Assembly: GCA_015064585.1 (NCBI GenBank) | Contig: SVRY01000003.1 | Location: 1-44,771 of the forward strand | Reading direction: 5' to 3' | Origin: Oscillospiraceae bacterium | Lineage (GTDB): Bacteria; Bacillota; Clostridia; Oscillospirales; CAG-272 | DNA length: 44,771 nucleotides | Shown: in pieces, positions 17,114 through 26,804 of the stretch | How positions within the stretch are numbered: position 1 is the stretch's first letter | Layout of the letters: each line of letters opens with the position of its first letter | Position numbers and translations under genes: made by a program | The notes under the pieces: generated by a model | The model's input: only the letters and a program-made list of their open reading frames with translations | Database searches by the model: none | What the model was told of the DNA's origin: nothing

Positions 17114-18406
17114 TTACTGCCACTTGAGTAATTCGGTTCGATCGGCATAACATCCCATAATCTCCCCGTTTGGTAAAAATACCAGTTCCTGCAGACCTTT
17201 TTCAATTGCAAGGTTCTGCATTTTTCCGTTGTGGTCCACACGGCATACTGATTCATCCGAAAGTAAATAGTAGTAACCGTCGTACCACTGTATTCGCCGT
17301 ACTTTTTCTTGATTCTTCACGACAACACCATTCTCTTTGGAGGTGCCTCCAAAAAATCTTGTGTGTCCGCTATCGTTATCATCTTTGGAACCGAAGTATA
17401 AAGCTGTGTTAGCGGGTGAAAAAACAAAGGCATAGGGGACGCTTTCAAATTTGTAACTTTCCGTCTCAACAGATTTTTCGTCATACCAAACAATGCGATC
17501 TTCATAAAGCACACGCATTAACCCATCCGATACCGATGCGGCTAAAGGAATATCCGATACCGATACCGAAAAGATCTTGGTACAGTCTTTTTCATACAAA
17601 CAAGTTTCCCCGATCTTTCCGCCTTTGGTATCTGTGGAAAATCCTGTGTAACCGAATCTTCCCGATCCATCTTCCAAAAAGAAAAGACTTGAGAAATACA
17701 GATCCCGCTGTATACGTCCTGTTTGCTTAAAATTATGATTAAAAATCAAAAGCTCACTGATATAATTTTGGTTTGTGGTCAACACAGCATAGTCACCCGC
17801 ATCGCTCAGTGAGCAAAGGGTGATGGGGTATTCGGTAGTAACGTGGTGTAATCTTTTAAAATTGTTATAGATGGCATATTCCGTGCCGCCTCTGTCATAC
17901 ACCAAAACATATTTATCCGAAATAACAAGCTGTGGGTTTGTGAAGGGACCAAAGGATTCTCGCATGATCTCGTTGCCGAGTTTGTCAAAATACACCAGTG
18001 CTGTATCAGTGCAAAGCACAATATCCTCTGCGTATACACCGAATTGCATATGCGGTGAGGACTCATACGTAAGAGGCGTATATACCTCGCTGTCCTCCGA
18101 CAATTGCAGATCAATGTATTTCATCAAATATTTAAAATTTTCAGTGGTGATCTGATCACTGTAAACCATGGGCACCGACATAACAAACAGAGCAGCAACC
18201 AACACGCATAAATACCGTACAAGACGTAGTTTACGGTAAATACGGTAATAATACATATCGACCTTGGGTTCTTGTTCCAGCGCAAAACGAACCTTTAGCG
18301 CCCGTTTCATTTTCTCGGCATGTCCAAGCTTCTTTTCCTGCGCTTTCACAAGTGCTTTCTCTTGCGATTTCCTATCCTTGTTAAAATCGCTTGCTTTTTT
18401 CTTCAA
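17114..18406 (-). CDS. DUF5711-like membrane-anchored beta-propeller protein
   Basis: 430 residues: a basic, lysine-rich cytosolic N-terminus (about 1-45), one membrane span (RYLCVLVAALFVMSVPMV, about 69-86) and a long extracytoplasmic part built of repeated beta strands of the WD/PQQ-propeller kind (for example VYFDKLGNEIMRESFG and VLVYDRGGTEYAIYNN). It matches the DUF5711 family seen in Clostridia, whose function is unknown. The start is TTG at 18404-18406 with GGAGG about ten bases before it. Its place between truA and cvpA suggests an envelope role, which is inference. Confidence 0.75.
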   Translation of the reverse strand: MKKKASDFNKDRKSQEKALVKAQEKKLGHAEKMKRALKVRFALEQEPKVDMYYYRIYRKLRLVRYLCVLVAALFVMSVPMVYSDQITTENFKYLMKYIDLQLSEDSEVYTPLTYESSPHMQFGVYAEDIVLCTDTALVYFDKLGNEIMRESFGPFTNPQLVISDKYVLVYDRGGTEYAIYNNFKRLHHVTTEYPITLCSLSDAGDYAVLTTNQNYISELLIFNHNFKQTGRIQRDLYFSSLFFLEDGSGRFGYTGFSTDTKGGKIGETCLYEKDCTKIFSVSVSDIPLAASVSDGLMRVLYEDRIVWYDEKSVETESYKFESVPYAFVFSPANTALYFGSKDDNDSGHTRFFGGTSKENGVVVKNQEKVRRIQWYDGYYYLLSDESVCRVDHNGKMQNLAIEKGLQELVFLPNGEIMGCYADRTELLKWQ

Positions 18407-18436
18407 ATATACACCACCTCCCTTTCATTACTCAAT

Positions 18437-19168
18437 TCAATATACAACCCGATTCAAATACAATCCATCGGGGGGCGCAGTGCGTCCGGAACGGGTTCTG
18501 TCGGCAGAATCCAGCATTTCCGACACATCATTTTTGGAAAAGCGCCCAGTGGAAACATCCACCAGTGTTCCAACAATGATACGCACCATATTGTAAAGGA
18601 AACCATCTCCTGCAACAGACACGATTACACGATCATCCACGCGCTTCACCGAAAGAGAGTAGATAGTGCGCACTCTGTCTTCACAGGCATCTGCGGCACA
18701 GAAAGCAGAAAAGTCATGCTTGCCCACAAGGCATTCTGCCGCCGTTTGCATCAAATCTGCATCCAAACGATAGGGCAATTGCCATATAAGTCCCCTTAAA
18801 AAGGGATCAAATACCATGCCGTCCCGAATTTCATAACAGTATTCTTTATATTTTACATCAAAACGAGGATGAAATCCCTCCGGACATATATCAATACTTT
18901 TAATGACAATATCATTCGGCAAAAGATGATTTGCTGCTTTCAGAAAACGATCCATCGGTATACCAATGGGCTTTTCGGTCTCGAGTCGACAGATAAACTG
19001 TCTTGCATGTACACCTGCATCGGTTCTACTGCACCCCGAGATCATAACAGGCTGCAAAAGCAATTTTTCCAGTGCGGCACACAAGGTCCCTTGCACAGTG
19101 GGCAAATTCGGTTGAACCTGCCATCCGTGATAGTGTTCTCCATTATACGCAATATCCATCAAAAACAT
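18437..19168 (-). CDS. truA: tRNA pseudouridine(38-40) synthase TruA
   Basis: Converts uridines 38-40 of the anticodon stem-loop to pseudouridine. The product (243 residues) has the N-terminal YNGEHYHGWQVQPN, the catalytic-aspartate motif CSRTDAGVHA, and the C-terminal DGFLYNMVRIIVGTL and RTAPPDGLYL. The frame is open up to 19201, but ATG 19166-19168 is chosen because it follows the ecfT stop by one base (TGATATG) and has GGGG seven bases before it. The ecfA1-ecfA2-ecfT-truA order is the one found widely in Firmicutes. Confidence 0.95.
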   Translation of the reverse strand: MFLMDIAYNGEHYHGWQVQPNLPTVQGTLCAALEKLLLQPVMISGCSRTDAGVHARQFICRLETEKPIGIPMDRFLKAANHLLPNDIVIKSIDICPEGFHPRFDVKYKEYCYEIRDGMVFDPFLRGLIWQLPYRLDADLMQTAAECLVGKHDFSAFCAADACEDRVRTIYSLSVKRVDDRVIVSVAGDGFLYNMVRIIVGTLVDVSTGRFSKNDVSEMLDSADRTRSGRTAPPDGLYLNRVVY

Positions 19169-19169
19169 A

Positions 19170-19997
19170 TCAAAACCCCACAATTGCTCCTGCATAGGCA
19201 TTCACAAGAATCACGCCAACTCCCAATAGGATAAGCGCCCCTAAGAACACACCATCGGAAATATGCAATTTTAGAATCTTCATACGGGTTCTGCCTGTGC
19301 CGCCTCGGTAGCATCGGCATTCCATTGCCGTTGCCAATTCTTCGGCACGTCGAAATGCTGAGATAAACAGTGGGATCAAAACAGGCAATAGCGCTTTTAC
19401 GCGCTTTACGATACCGCCGCTTGTGAAATCAGCTCCTCTTGCTTTTTGTGCTGACATAATCTTGTCGGTTTCCTCGATGAGCGTGGGAATAAAGCGAAGC
19501 GCAATGGACATCATCATAGCAAAATCATGTACCGGCACATGCATTACCGCCAGAGGGGAAAGCAACCGTTCAATACCGTCAGTCAAGGCAATGGGCGAGG
19601 TGGTATATGTCAATACCACAGAAGTCATCACCAATAAAATGGTAATACGTAAAAACATTTTTACAGCGCGCCAAATTCCTTCTTCATAGATGGTGAAAGG
19701 ACCGTAATCCAAAAGAGGGCTTCCCTGTCCTTTGGTCATAAATAAGTTGATCAGTGCTGTTATCAATAGGATCAAAATAATTCCTTTGATGCTACGAAAA
19801 ACTGTTTTAAAAGGCAGTTTTGCCATAAAGATCATTGCAAAACAGGTCACAAGCAACAAGGCGTATGACAGAATATGGTTAGCCATAAAAATCCATACAA
19901 TCAAAAGAATGACCGATAGGATCTTCACTCTGGGATCTAATTTGTGTAAAAATGAGTTACCGGGAAAGTACTGCCCGAAGGTAATATCTTTCAGCAT
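19170..19997 (-). CDS. ecfT: ECF transporter transmembrane protein EcfT
   Basis: Scaffold membrane subunit of the energy-coupling factor module. 275 residues with about six hydrophobic segments and the two cytosolic coupling helices marked by the Ala-Arg-Gly type motifs: AQKARGADF and MECRCYRGG. It follows ecfA2 with a 7-bp overlap and is one base from truA. No substrate-binding S subunit is nearby, so this is the shared (group II) module that serves vitamin or metal S components encoded elsewhere. Confidence 0.95.
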   Translation of the reverse strand: MLKDITFGQYFPGNSFLHKLDPRVKILSVILLIVWIFMANHILSYALLLVTCFAMIFMAKLPFKTVFRSIKGIILILLITALINLFMTKGQGSPLLDYGPFTIYEEGIWRAVKMFLRITILLVMTSVVLTYTTSPIALTDGIERLLSPLAVMHVPVHDFAMMMSIALRFIPTLIEETDKIMSAQKARGADFTSGGIVKRVKALLPVLIPLFISAFRRAEELATAMECRCYRGGTGRTRMKILKLHISDGVFLGALILLGVGVILVNAYAGAIVGF

Positions 19998-20863
19998 GCT
20001 TTCCCTCCTCCCAATATCTTAGTGAGTATATCCGCTGCTTCTTCAACGGTCAGAACATTTCTTGGTACATCATAACCAATATCAGCCAGTTTACCCATTA
20101 AGGAGGTGATCTGAGGTACATCCAGATGCACCTCAGAAAGCTCCTTCGCATGGGAAAAGACATCTCTGGTGCCGCCCGATAGATATACCTCACCGCGGTT
20201 CATAACGATCACCTCATCGCAGTAACTTGCCATATCTTCCATACTGTGACTAACGATCACGACAGTTTTTCCGGTTTCTTCTCTGTAACGAAGAATTCCA
20301 CCAAAAATCTCACTGCGGCCTCTGGGGTCAAGTCCCGCCGCAGGCTCATCCAATACCAGCACATCAGGCTCCATTGCCATAATACCGGCAATGGCAACAC
20401 GGCGTTTTTGACCGCCCGACAGTTCAAAAGGAGACTGCCCAAGATACTGTTCGGAAAGTCCGACAAGTTTCATGGACTTTCTTACCCGCAATGCTATCTC
20501 ACTGTCAGATAGCCCCATATTTTTGGGTCCATAGGCAATATCTGCCTCGACACTTTCTTCAAACAATTGATATTCGGGATACTGAAATACCAGACCGACC
20601 TTAAAACAGATCTTCCCATTTTCTTCACTCTTTTCCCAAATATCTTTTCCCGAAACATATATCTTTCCGCTGTTTGGTCTTAACAATTTATTGAAATGCT
20701 GAACCAATGTGGATTTTCCACTTCCGGTGTGGCCAATAACACCTGTCACACTCCCTTGTTTAATAGAAAGCGAAACATCATGCAGTGCCACGCGGTAAAA
20801 TGGCGTTCCTTCACCATAAACATAGGTCAGCGCTTCGGTTTTAATAACAGATTCATTTGACAT
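19991..20863 (-). CDS. ecfA2: ECF transporter ATPase EcfA2
   Basis: ABC ATPase of the energy-coupling module, 290 residues. Walker A is GHTGSGKST, the Q-loop VFQYPEYQLF, the signature LSGGQKRRVAIAG and Walker B VLVLDEPAAGLDP. ATG 20861-20863 starts one base after the ecfA1 stop (TAAAATG). No clear ribosome binding site precedes it, so translation is probably coupled to ecfA1. An in-frame TTG lies eight codons upstream but has no better site. Confidence 0.95.
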   Translation of the reverse strand: MSNESVIKTEALTYVYGEGTPFYRVALHDVSLSIKQGSVTGVIGHTGSGKSTLVQHFNKLLRPNSGKIYVSGKDIWEKSEENGKICFKVGLVFQYPEYQLFEESVEADIAYGPKNMGLSDSEIALRVRKSMKLVGLSEQYLGQSPFELSGGQKRRVAIAGIMAMEPDVLVLDEPAAGLDPRGRSEIFGGILRYREETGKTVVIVSHSMEDMASYCDEVIVMNRGEVYLSGGTRDVFSHAKELSEVHLDVPQITSLMGKLADIGYDVPRNVLTVEEAADILTKILGGGKAC

Positions 20864-20864
20864 T

Positions 20865-21728
20865 TTATTTTTTTGGGTGAAGATCAAGCAACGCTTTGAC
20901 CGCTTCCTCCTCTGTTAATACATCCTTGGCAACCGAAATACCTCTTTGACGCAGAAGATGGAAAAGTTTTGTCACCTGCGGTACATCCAGTTCACGGCTG
21001 ACCAATTCTTCAACATTTGAGAATACCTGCCGAGGTGTGCCGTCTTTGACAATCTGTCCGTCGTGAATCACCACAACGCGGTCGGCAAGTACCGCTTCTT
21101 CCATATTGTGCGTAATATGGATAACAGTAATACCCTTTTCTCGGTTGAGCATGGTGATTGCATCCATTACCTCACTGCGCCCCTTGGGATCGAGCATAGC
21201 AGTGGCTTCATCGAATACAATGCATTCGGGCATCATTGCAATCACGCCCGCAATGGCAACTCTCTGCTTTTGTCCGCCGCTGAGCTTGGCAGGACTGTGA
21301 TCGGCATATTCCGAAATGCCCAGCATTTCCATCGCTGCGTCCACACGGCGTCTGATCTCCTTGGGTTCAACCCCCAGGTTTTCAGGACCAAAAGCAATGT
21401 CTTCCTCAACCACTGTGGCTACCAACTGATTATCGGGATTCTGGAATACCATACCGATCCTGCGGCGTATCTCATATAAGGAATCCTCATCAAGATTCTC
21501 GTCGGTAATGTCTACGCCGTCAATGAGGATACGGCCCGAGTCAGGCAGCAACATCAAATTGAGCAGTTTGGCAAGGGTGGATTTGCCGCTCCCGTTATGG
21601 CCGAGAATGGCAACAAAACTGCCTTTTTCAATGGTTAAAGAAAGATTCTTTAAAACGGCAAGTTTTCGGCTTTCATCCTCATAAGAAAAATTTAAATTTT
21701 CAATTTGTATAAAAGGAATGTTTGACAT
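20865..21728 (-). CDS. ecfA1: ECF transporter ATPase EcfA1
   Basis: Second ABC ATPase of the module, 287 residues. It shows Walker A GHNGSGKSTLAK, Q-loop VFQNPDNQLVA, signature LSGGQKQRVAIAG and Walker B CIVFDEATAMLDP (Glu then Ala where EcfA2 has Glu-Pro), the usual difference between the two halves. It lies ten bases after the methyltransferase gene and heads the ecfA1-ecfA2-ecfT-truA set. Confidence 0.95.
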   Translation of the reverse strand: MSNIPFIQIENLNFSYEDESRKLAVLKNLSLTIEKGSFVAILGHNGSGKSTLAKLLNLMLLPDSGRILIDGVDITDENLDEDSLYEIRRRIGMVFQNPDNQLVATVVEEDIAFGPENLGVEPKEIRRRVDAAMEMLGISEYADHSPAKLSGGQKQRVAIAGVIAMMPECIVFDEATAMLDPKGRSEVMDAITMLNREKGITVIHITHNMEEAVLADRVVVIHDGQIVKDGTPRQVFSNVEELVSRELDVPQVTKLFHLLRQRGISVAKDVLTEEEAVKALLDLHPKK

Positions 21729-21738
21729 AATTTAAACC

Positions 21739-22611
21739 TTATTTGTTCGGTGTCCATCGCGAGGAAGCGCCGCAAGGCAATACCAATCCCGAAGAACGAA
21801 CCGGCAAACCAATCTCGTCACTGACAACACTGCCGGGGTACTTTTGACGCATTACCATGTCCAGCATATAGCCCATAGTAGAAGCGGACAATCCTGTAGT
21901 ATAAGAATTGACCAGTACGAAAAGCGGATCATCCGAGAGTACTTGGGAGCATAGTTTCACAAAATCAAAGATCTGTTCTTCCAGTTTCCAAACTTCGCCC
22001 GTGGGTCCTCTTCCGTAAGAGGGGGGATCCATAATGATGGCATCGTAACGCTTTCCGCGGCGAATCTCTCTTTCCACAAACTTTTTGCAATCATCCACTA
22101 TATAGCGAATCGGCTTGTCCGAAAGACCGGACAGCGCAGCATTCTCCCTTGCCATTGCCACCATGCCCTTCGATGCATCCACATGGCAAACCGAAGCTCC
22201 GGCAGAAGCTGCCGCAATCGTGGCACCGCCTGTGTAGGCAAAAAGATTGAGCACCGAAACAGGACGCCCCGCTTCGCGGATCAACTTTGAAAACCATTCC
22301 CAATTGGCTGCTTGTTCGGGAAACACACCGGTATGTTTAAAGCCCATGAGCTTGATGCCGAATTTCAGCGAAAGATCACCGTATTCGATCTGCCAGCTCT
22401 CAGGTAATGTATGCTGATTCCAGGCACCGCCTCCCGAACGGGAACGGCTATACGATGCGTCGGCCGCACACCATGCAGAGTTACGTTTAACACCCCGCCA
22501 TATCACCTGGGGATCAGGACGCACCAACGTATATTCACCCCAACGCTCTAAACGATTTCCATCCGAAGCGTCCAGCAATTCATAGTCTTTCCAATGATCA
22601 GCCTGCCACAT
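21739..22611 (-). CDS. Class I SAM-dependent methyltransferase, rRNA type (RlmI-like catalytic half)
   Basis: 290-residue methyltransferase with the SAM-binding motif VLNLFAYTGGATIAAASAG, the acidic loop HVDASKGM and the catalytic DPPSYGRG motif in place of NPPY, as in COG1092-type rRNA cytosine methyltransferases. It lacks the N-terminal PUA domain of E. coli RlmI. The target nucleotide cannot be told. The start at ATG 22609-22611 is chosen because GAGGAG lies eight bases upstream; a GTG at 22618-22620 overlaps the ruvB stop and is the alternative. It is read with ruvCAB. Confidence 0.85.
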   Translation of the reverse strand: MWQADHWKDYELLDASDGNRLERWGEYTLVRPDPQVIWRGVKRNSAWCAADASYSRSRSGGGAWNQHTLPESWQIEYGDLSLKFGIKLMGFKHTGVFPEQAANWEWFSKLIREAGRPVSVLNLFAYTGGATIAAASAGASVCHVDASKGMVAMARENAALSGLSDKPIRYIVDDCKKFVEREIRRGKRYDAIIMDPPSYGRGPTGEVWKLEEQIFDFVKLCSQVLSDDPLFVLVNSYTTGLSASTMGYMLDMVMRQKYPGSVVSDEIGLPVRSSGLVLPCGASSRWTPNK

Positions 22612-22616
22612 GGCAA

Positions 22617-23714
22617 TCACTCCTCATCATTTGTACTTAATAGATCGGTTTGTACACCGTAATTTGTTTTTTCTTTTGTTCTGTAAGGAATCCCCAAATG
22701 TTCATATGCCAACCTGGTCACGCAACGTCCTCTGGGTGTGCGGTTCAGATATCCGATCTGCATGAGATAGGGCTCGTAAACATCTTCAATGGTAATCGCT
22801 TCTTCCCCAACGGTTGCCGCCAGTGTGTCAAGACCCACAGGACCGCCGTCAAAGGTGGTAATAATAGTTTTCAGCATTCTGCGGTCAATGTTGTCAAGAC
22901 CCAGTTCGTCAATCTCCAGTGAACGAAGGGCATAATCGGCAATTGCCACATCCACTCTGCCGTTTCCCTTTACCTCTGCAAAATCACGCACGCGTTTTAA
23001 AAGACGGTTGGCAATTCTAGGCGTACCTCTGCTGCGGGAAGCAATTTCAAGCGCACCGTCACGGTCAATAGGAAGTCCCAAAATGCCCGCACTGCGCTCT
23101 ACGATCTTTGCCAGCTCCTCAGGTGAATACAATTCCAGCTTCAATAAAACACCGAATCGGTCACGCAGAGGAGTTGAAAGCTGTCCTGCTCTGGTAGTCG
23201 CACCAATCAAAGTAAATTTTTTAAGGTCAATGCGCATACTTCTTGCCGAAGGACCTTTTCCGATAATAATATCGATCACAAAATCTTCCATGGCAGGATA
23301 GAGAATCTCCTCAACTGCACGAGGCATACGATGGATCTCGTCAATAAAAAGAATATCGTTTTCTTGAAGGTTAGTCAGTAGCGCCACAAGATCACCCGGA
23401 CGTTCAATGGCAGGGCCTGATGTCACACGGATATTGACTCCCATTTCATGCGCAATGATGGCAGAAAGCGTGGTTTTTCCTAAGCCGGGAGGGCCGTACA
23501 GCAATACATGATCCAGCATTTCACCGCGGTTACGCGCCGCTTCAATATAAACCTTTAAATTTTCTTTTGCCTTATCCTGACCTACGTAATCATCCAGACA
23601 CTGGGGGCGCAGAGTCACATCCGATACGGCGTCCTCCGCTTCGTAGGAGGAACTGACAATGCGGTTTTCAAAATCGAATTCTTCGCCGAATCCGAATCCG
23701 TTTTTATGATTCAA
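22617..23714 (-). CDS. ruvB: Holliday junction branch migration helicase RuvB
   Basis: AAA+ motor that drives branch migration with RuvA. 365 residues with [12 protein letters not shown], Walker [10 protein letters not shown], Walker [11 protein letters not shown], sensor 1 IGATTRAG, the arginine-finger region TPLRDRFG, and the C-terminal winged helix ending LNRTPRGR. It starts with TTG at 23712-23714 behind AAAGGAG. It is third in the ruvCAB operon. Confidence 0.97.
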   Translation of the reverse strand: MNHKNGFGFGEEFDFENRIVSSSYEAEDAVSDVTLRPQCLDDYVGQDKAKENLKVYIEAARNRGEMLDHVLLYGPPGLGKTTLSAIIAHEMGVNIRVTSGPAIERPGDLVALLTNLQENDILFIDEIHRMPRAVEEILYPAMEDFVIDIIIGKGPSARSMRIDLKKFTLIGATTRAGQLSTPLRDRFGVLLKLELYSPEELAKIVERSAGILGLPIDRDGALEIASRSRGTPRIANRLLKRVRDFAEVKGNGRVDVAIADYALRSLEIDELGLDNIDRRMLKTIITTFDGGPVGLDTLAATVGEEAITIEDVYEPYLMQIGYLNRTPRGRCVTRLAYEHLGIPYRTKEKTNYGVQTDLLSTNDEE

Positions 23715-23727
23715 TGTTCAATCTCCT

Positions 23728-24339
23728 TTACCTTGCCAACACCGAGAGGGCTCTCTTAACAATTTCCTGCATATCGCACCCCTCAATATCGATCTTGCGG
23801 AATGCGGCATTGATCTCGCTACGCGAGTATCCAAGTACATTCAGTGCAGCTGCTGCATCTTCTTTTTCGGTACTGCGAACCTGTGCCGGCACTGTTTCCT
23901 GATCGTCTTCTTCTGCAATGGGTTGACCAAGCAATTTTGGCAATTTATCCTTTAATTCCAAAATTACGCGTGCTGCGGTTTTTGCACCAACTCCCTGTGC
24001 CGCCGAAATACGCCTTTGATCGTTTTTTACAACCGCAAGATTTAATTCATTGACAGTGAGCGCGGAAAGGATTGCGATTGCTGCCTTTGGCCCGATACCC
24101 GAAACGGTAATGAGCAGTTTAAAAACCGAAAGTTCTTCTTCATCACCAAAACCATACAACTCCATGGCGTCTTCCCGCACCGAAAGATGGGTATACAGTC
24201 TTACGCTTTTTCCTATTTGGCTATACAGTTCTGCCACAGTTTTGGAGCTGACCGTTAGCATGTATCCCACGCCGCCGCAATCTACCACCGCAGTATTTAA
24301 AAAGGCTGTATCTAAAATTCCCGATAAATAATAAAACAT
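23728..24339 (-). CDS. ruvA: Holliday junction DNA-binding protein RuvA
   Basis: Tetrameric protein that holds the four-way junction and recruits RuvB. 203 residues: an OB-fold N-domain (MFYYLSGILDTAFLNTAVVDCGGVGYM region), tandem helix-hairpin-helix motifs (LLITVSGIGPKAAIAILSAL and AQGVGAKTAARVILELKDKL), an acidic linker (about 138-150) and the small RuvB-binding C-domain (ALNVLGYSRSEINAAF). It lies 16 bases after ruvC and 13 before ruvB. Confidence 0.97.
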   Translation of the reverse strand: MFYYLSGILDTAFLNTAVVDCGGVGYMLTVSSKTVAELYSQIGKSVRLYTHLSVREDAMELYGFGDEEELSVFKLLITVSGIGPKAAIAILSALTVNELNLAVVKNDQRRISAAQGVGAKTAARVILELKDKLPKLLGQPIAEEDDQETVPAQVRSTEKEDAAAALNVLGYSRSEINAAFRKIDIEGCDMQEIVKRALSVLAR

Positions 24340-24355
24340 TGCGTACTCCGTGATT

Positions 24356-24856
24356 CTATTTCAAATTGTAATAATTTCTCAGTCCGCTGCCACCTGTATG
24401 TCCATGGCAAATGGCAATAGCCAGTGCATCGGCTGTATCATCCAATTTGGGAACATGATTCAGATTCAAAATCATCTGCACCATGCTGATAACCTGTTTT
24501 TTATCCGCTCTTCCGTATCCAACCACCGACTGTTTTACCTGAAGGGGGGTATACTCGGCAATATTCAAACCCGCCTCTCTGGCAGTCAACAGCAGCACGC
24601 CGCGCGCCTGTGCAACTTGAATACCGGTGGTGATATTAGTGTTGAAAAACAATTCTTCAATCGCCATTTCATCCGGTCGGTAACGCTCAATCAGTTCCAA
24701 CATTCCCTTCCGAATCATGCACAGCCGATCTTCAATGGGGGTATGGGCAGGGGTAGTCAATGCACCGTAACCAAGCGTCTTAAAATGAGATGCCTTGTAT
24801 TCCACAACGCCGAAACCAACAATTGCCAATCCCGGGTCGATTCCCAATATGATCAT
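24356..24856 (-). CDS. ruvC: Crossover junction endodeoxyribonuclease RuvC
   Basis: Dimeric nuclease that cuts Holliday junctions. 166 residues with the acidic first strand ILGIDPGLAIVGFG (Asp 7), the second acidic site MAIEELFFNTN, and the C-terminal acidic pair in LDDTADALAIAICH. It is the first gene of a run of twelve minus-strand genes and has a perfect consensus promoter at 24892-24920. GAGGTG precedes its ATG. Confidence 0.97.
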   Translation of the reverse strand: MIILGIDPGLAIVGFGVVEYKASHFKTLGYGALTTPAHTPIEDRLCMIRKGMLELIERYRPDEMAIEELFFNTNITTGIQVAQARGVLLLTAREAGLNIAEYTPLQVKQSVVGYGRADKKQVISMVQMILNLNHVPKLDDTADALAIAICHGHTGGSGLRNYYNLK

Positions 24857-24891
24857 AAAGCACCTCGCAGATAAACATTCATATTCGGTTT

Positions 24892-24920
24892 ATTATAGCA
24901 TACTTGATCCCAAATGTCAA
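24892..24920 (-). promoter_or_regulatory. Promoter of ruvCAB and downstream genes
   Basis: TTGACA (24915-24920), 17 bp, TATAAT (24892-24897) on the minus strand, a perfect match to the consensus. No LexA-type operator was recognised around it. Confidence 0.92.
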
Positions 24921-24988
24921 AGCCTTTTTTCTCTATTCCCATCAATTCAACAAATTTTTTATGGTATGCGGTTTTGCGTTATATGGGG

Positions 24989-25017
24989 TTTACTTTCCTT
25001 AAAAACTGTGTTACAAT
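24989..25017 (+). promoter_or_regulatory. Candidate promoter of the DUF951-cls operon
   Basis: TTTACT (24989-24994), 17 bp, TACAAT (25012-25017). The match is moderate and the surrounding sequence is AT-rich, so another -10 (TATACT at 25028-25033) is possible. Confidence 0.5.
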
Positions 25018-25048
25018 AACTATAAATTATACTATTGGAGATAGAGCC

Positions 25049-25252
25049 ATGAAAATACTGACAATCCATGTGGGTGATATCCTCCACATGAAAAAAAAAC
25101 ACGCCTGTGGCACTGACACTTTTAATTGCCTGCGCATCGGCTCGGATATCCGCATCCGCTGTCGCGGCTGCGGAAGAGATGTAACTGTACCGAGGATCAA
25201 ATTGGAATCTTCCATCAAAAAAATAGAAAGAACTGCCGAAGGAGAAAATTGA
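25049..25252 (+). CDS. DUF951 family protein
   Basis: 67-residue small basic protein that matches the DUF951 pattern: a short beta start (IHVGDILHMKKKHACG), then LRIGSDIRIRCRGCGRDVTVPR. The cysteines in HACG, NCLR and CRGC suggest a small metal-binding or SH3-like fold. Function unknown; the family is widespread in Firmicutes and often near core genes. The ATG follows TTGGAG. It overlaps the cls start (TGATG), so the two are translated together. Confidence 0.85.
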   Translation: MKILTIHVGDILHMKKKHACGTDTFNCLRIGSDIRIRCRGCGRDVTVPRIKLESSIKKIERTAEGEN

Positions 25253-26793
25253 TGTCAAGCGAACACGACCACCCGAAAAAACGACCTATCCAATACTACG
25301 CTTCCACACTTCTCTTGGTTCTGTTTCTGGTGGCACTGGAAATTGGAATTCTAACACTTCACCTGTTGTGGGTCAGCCGTACAGTCAGTATCGTCAACCT
25401 GGGACTTCGTCTTCTGAGCTTCTTTGTCATGCTCCATATTGTTAATCAACCCGAAAGCAATGCTTACAAACTGGCTTGGTGCATTCCCATTCTGCTCATT
25501 CCTGTTGTGGGCGGCTTGGCATACCTAATCGCTAAAAGCCGTACCTATCATAAAAAAGCACGAAAGCGCATCGAAGAGTCGGAAGAAAAAACGATTTGCG
25601 CCATGTCAGCAGTACAGGAAAAACTGCCTTTGGAAATTTTTTGCGGCAAAGAAAATCTTGCCAGCTATTTAAATAATCATGGATTCCCTGCCTATGGCTC
25701 AAGCGGCATACGGTATTACCCAATGGGGGAAAATATGTTCGCTGACATTTTGAAGGATCTGAAAAGCGCAAAACAATTTGTCTTTTTAGAGTATTTTATC
25801 GTACAAGAAGGCGTCATGTGGGACTCCATTTTGGAAATTCTAAAAGAAAAAGCCAAAGCAGGCGTAGATGTGCGCGTCATGTATGACGGCATGGGCTGTA
25901 TACGTACCCTGCCCCGAAAATATACCAAAACGCTGGCATCCTACGGCATCAAAGCTAAAGTATTCTCCCCTTTCGTCCCTGTTCTCTCCACCCTTCAAAA
26001 TAATCGCGACCACCGTAAAATTGCAGTTATAGACGGAAAAATCGCCTACACCGGCGGCATTAATTTGGCGGATGAATATATAAATGAGGTGAATCGATAC
26101 GGTGTTTGGAAAGATAGTGCGATCCGAATAGAAGGCGGCACCGAAGGTTTTACACGTTTTTTTCTTTCTCAGTGGAATATAAGTGAAAAAACGTTGACCG
26201 AAAATCTACGCCCTTATCTGAAAGCCAAAGCAGTAACCAATCCCACCGAGGCTGTGATTCCCTATGCGGATTCCCCTTTAGACGAAAAAGATATTGGAAA
26301 AAATATTTATCTGCAGATTATTACAAACGCCCGGAAGTATCTCTACATTATGACCCCCTACCTCATCCCGGGAGAAGACATTATTCATGCCTTAAAAATA
26401 GCCGCTGAAAGCGGCGTAGATGTTCGATTGATCACTCCACGTATCTCCGACAAACCCTTGGTGCACGTGGTCACACGCTCAAAATACAGAACACTCATCG
26501 AATCAAACGTAAAAATATATGAATACACCCCCGGATTTGTACATAGCAAAAACCTTGTGTGTGATGATGCTTTGACCATCTGCGGAAGCGTCAATTTGGA
26601 CTACCGCAGTTTATATCTTCATTTTGAATGCGGCGGGGTGGTATTCGGGCGTAATAGCGCTGCACAAGCCAAGGCGGACTTCATGCAAACTTTTCAAGAT
26701 TCCAAAGAAATCACCTACAAAAAAATCCCAAAATGCAGTTTATTTACCCGCATTTACCTCGCTCTGATCCGTACTTTTGAACCACTTCTCTAA
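25252..26793 (+). CDS. cls: Cardiolipin synthase (phospholipase D family)
   Basis: Joins two phosphatidylglycerol molecules to make cardiolipin at the membrane. 513 residues: two to three hydrophobic helices in the first 100 residues (one contains LLLVLFLVALEIGILTLHLL), then two PLD catalytic motifs, HRKIAVIDGKIAYTGGINLA and HSKNLVCDDALTICGSVNLD, both of the HxKx4D type. The ATG at 25252 lies eleven bases after GGAG and overlaps the DUF951 stop; the longer open frame back to 25126 is just the other frame of DUF951. Confidence 0.94.
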   Translation: MSSEHDHPKKRPIQYYASTLLLVLFLVALEIGILTLHLLWVSRTVSIVNLGLRLLSFFVMLHIVNQPESNAYKLAWCIPILLIPVVGGLAYLIAKSRTYHKKARKRIEESEEKTICAMSAVQEKLPLEIFCGKENLASYLNNHGFPAYGSSGIRYYPMGENMFADILKDLKSAKQFVFLEYFIVQEGVMWDSILEILKEKAKAGVDVRVMYDGMGCIRTLPRKYTKTLASYGIKAKVFSPFVPVLSTLQNNRDHRKIAVIDGKIAYTGGINLADEYINEVNRYGVWKDSAIRIEGGTEGFTRFFLSQWNISEKTLTENLRPYLKAKAVTNPTEAVIPYADSPLDEKDIGKNIYLQIITNARKYLYIMTPYLIPGEDIIHALKIAAESGVDVRLITPRISDKPLVHVVTRSKYRTLIESNVKIYEYTPGFVHSKNLVCDDALTICGSVNLDYRSLYLHFECGGVVFGRNSAAQAKADFMQTFQDSKEITYKKIPKCSLFTRIYLALIRTFEPLL

Positions 26794-26804
26794 AGGAGTA
26801 TGCC

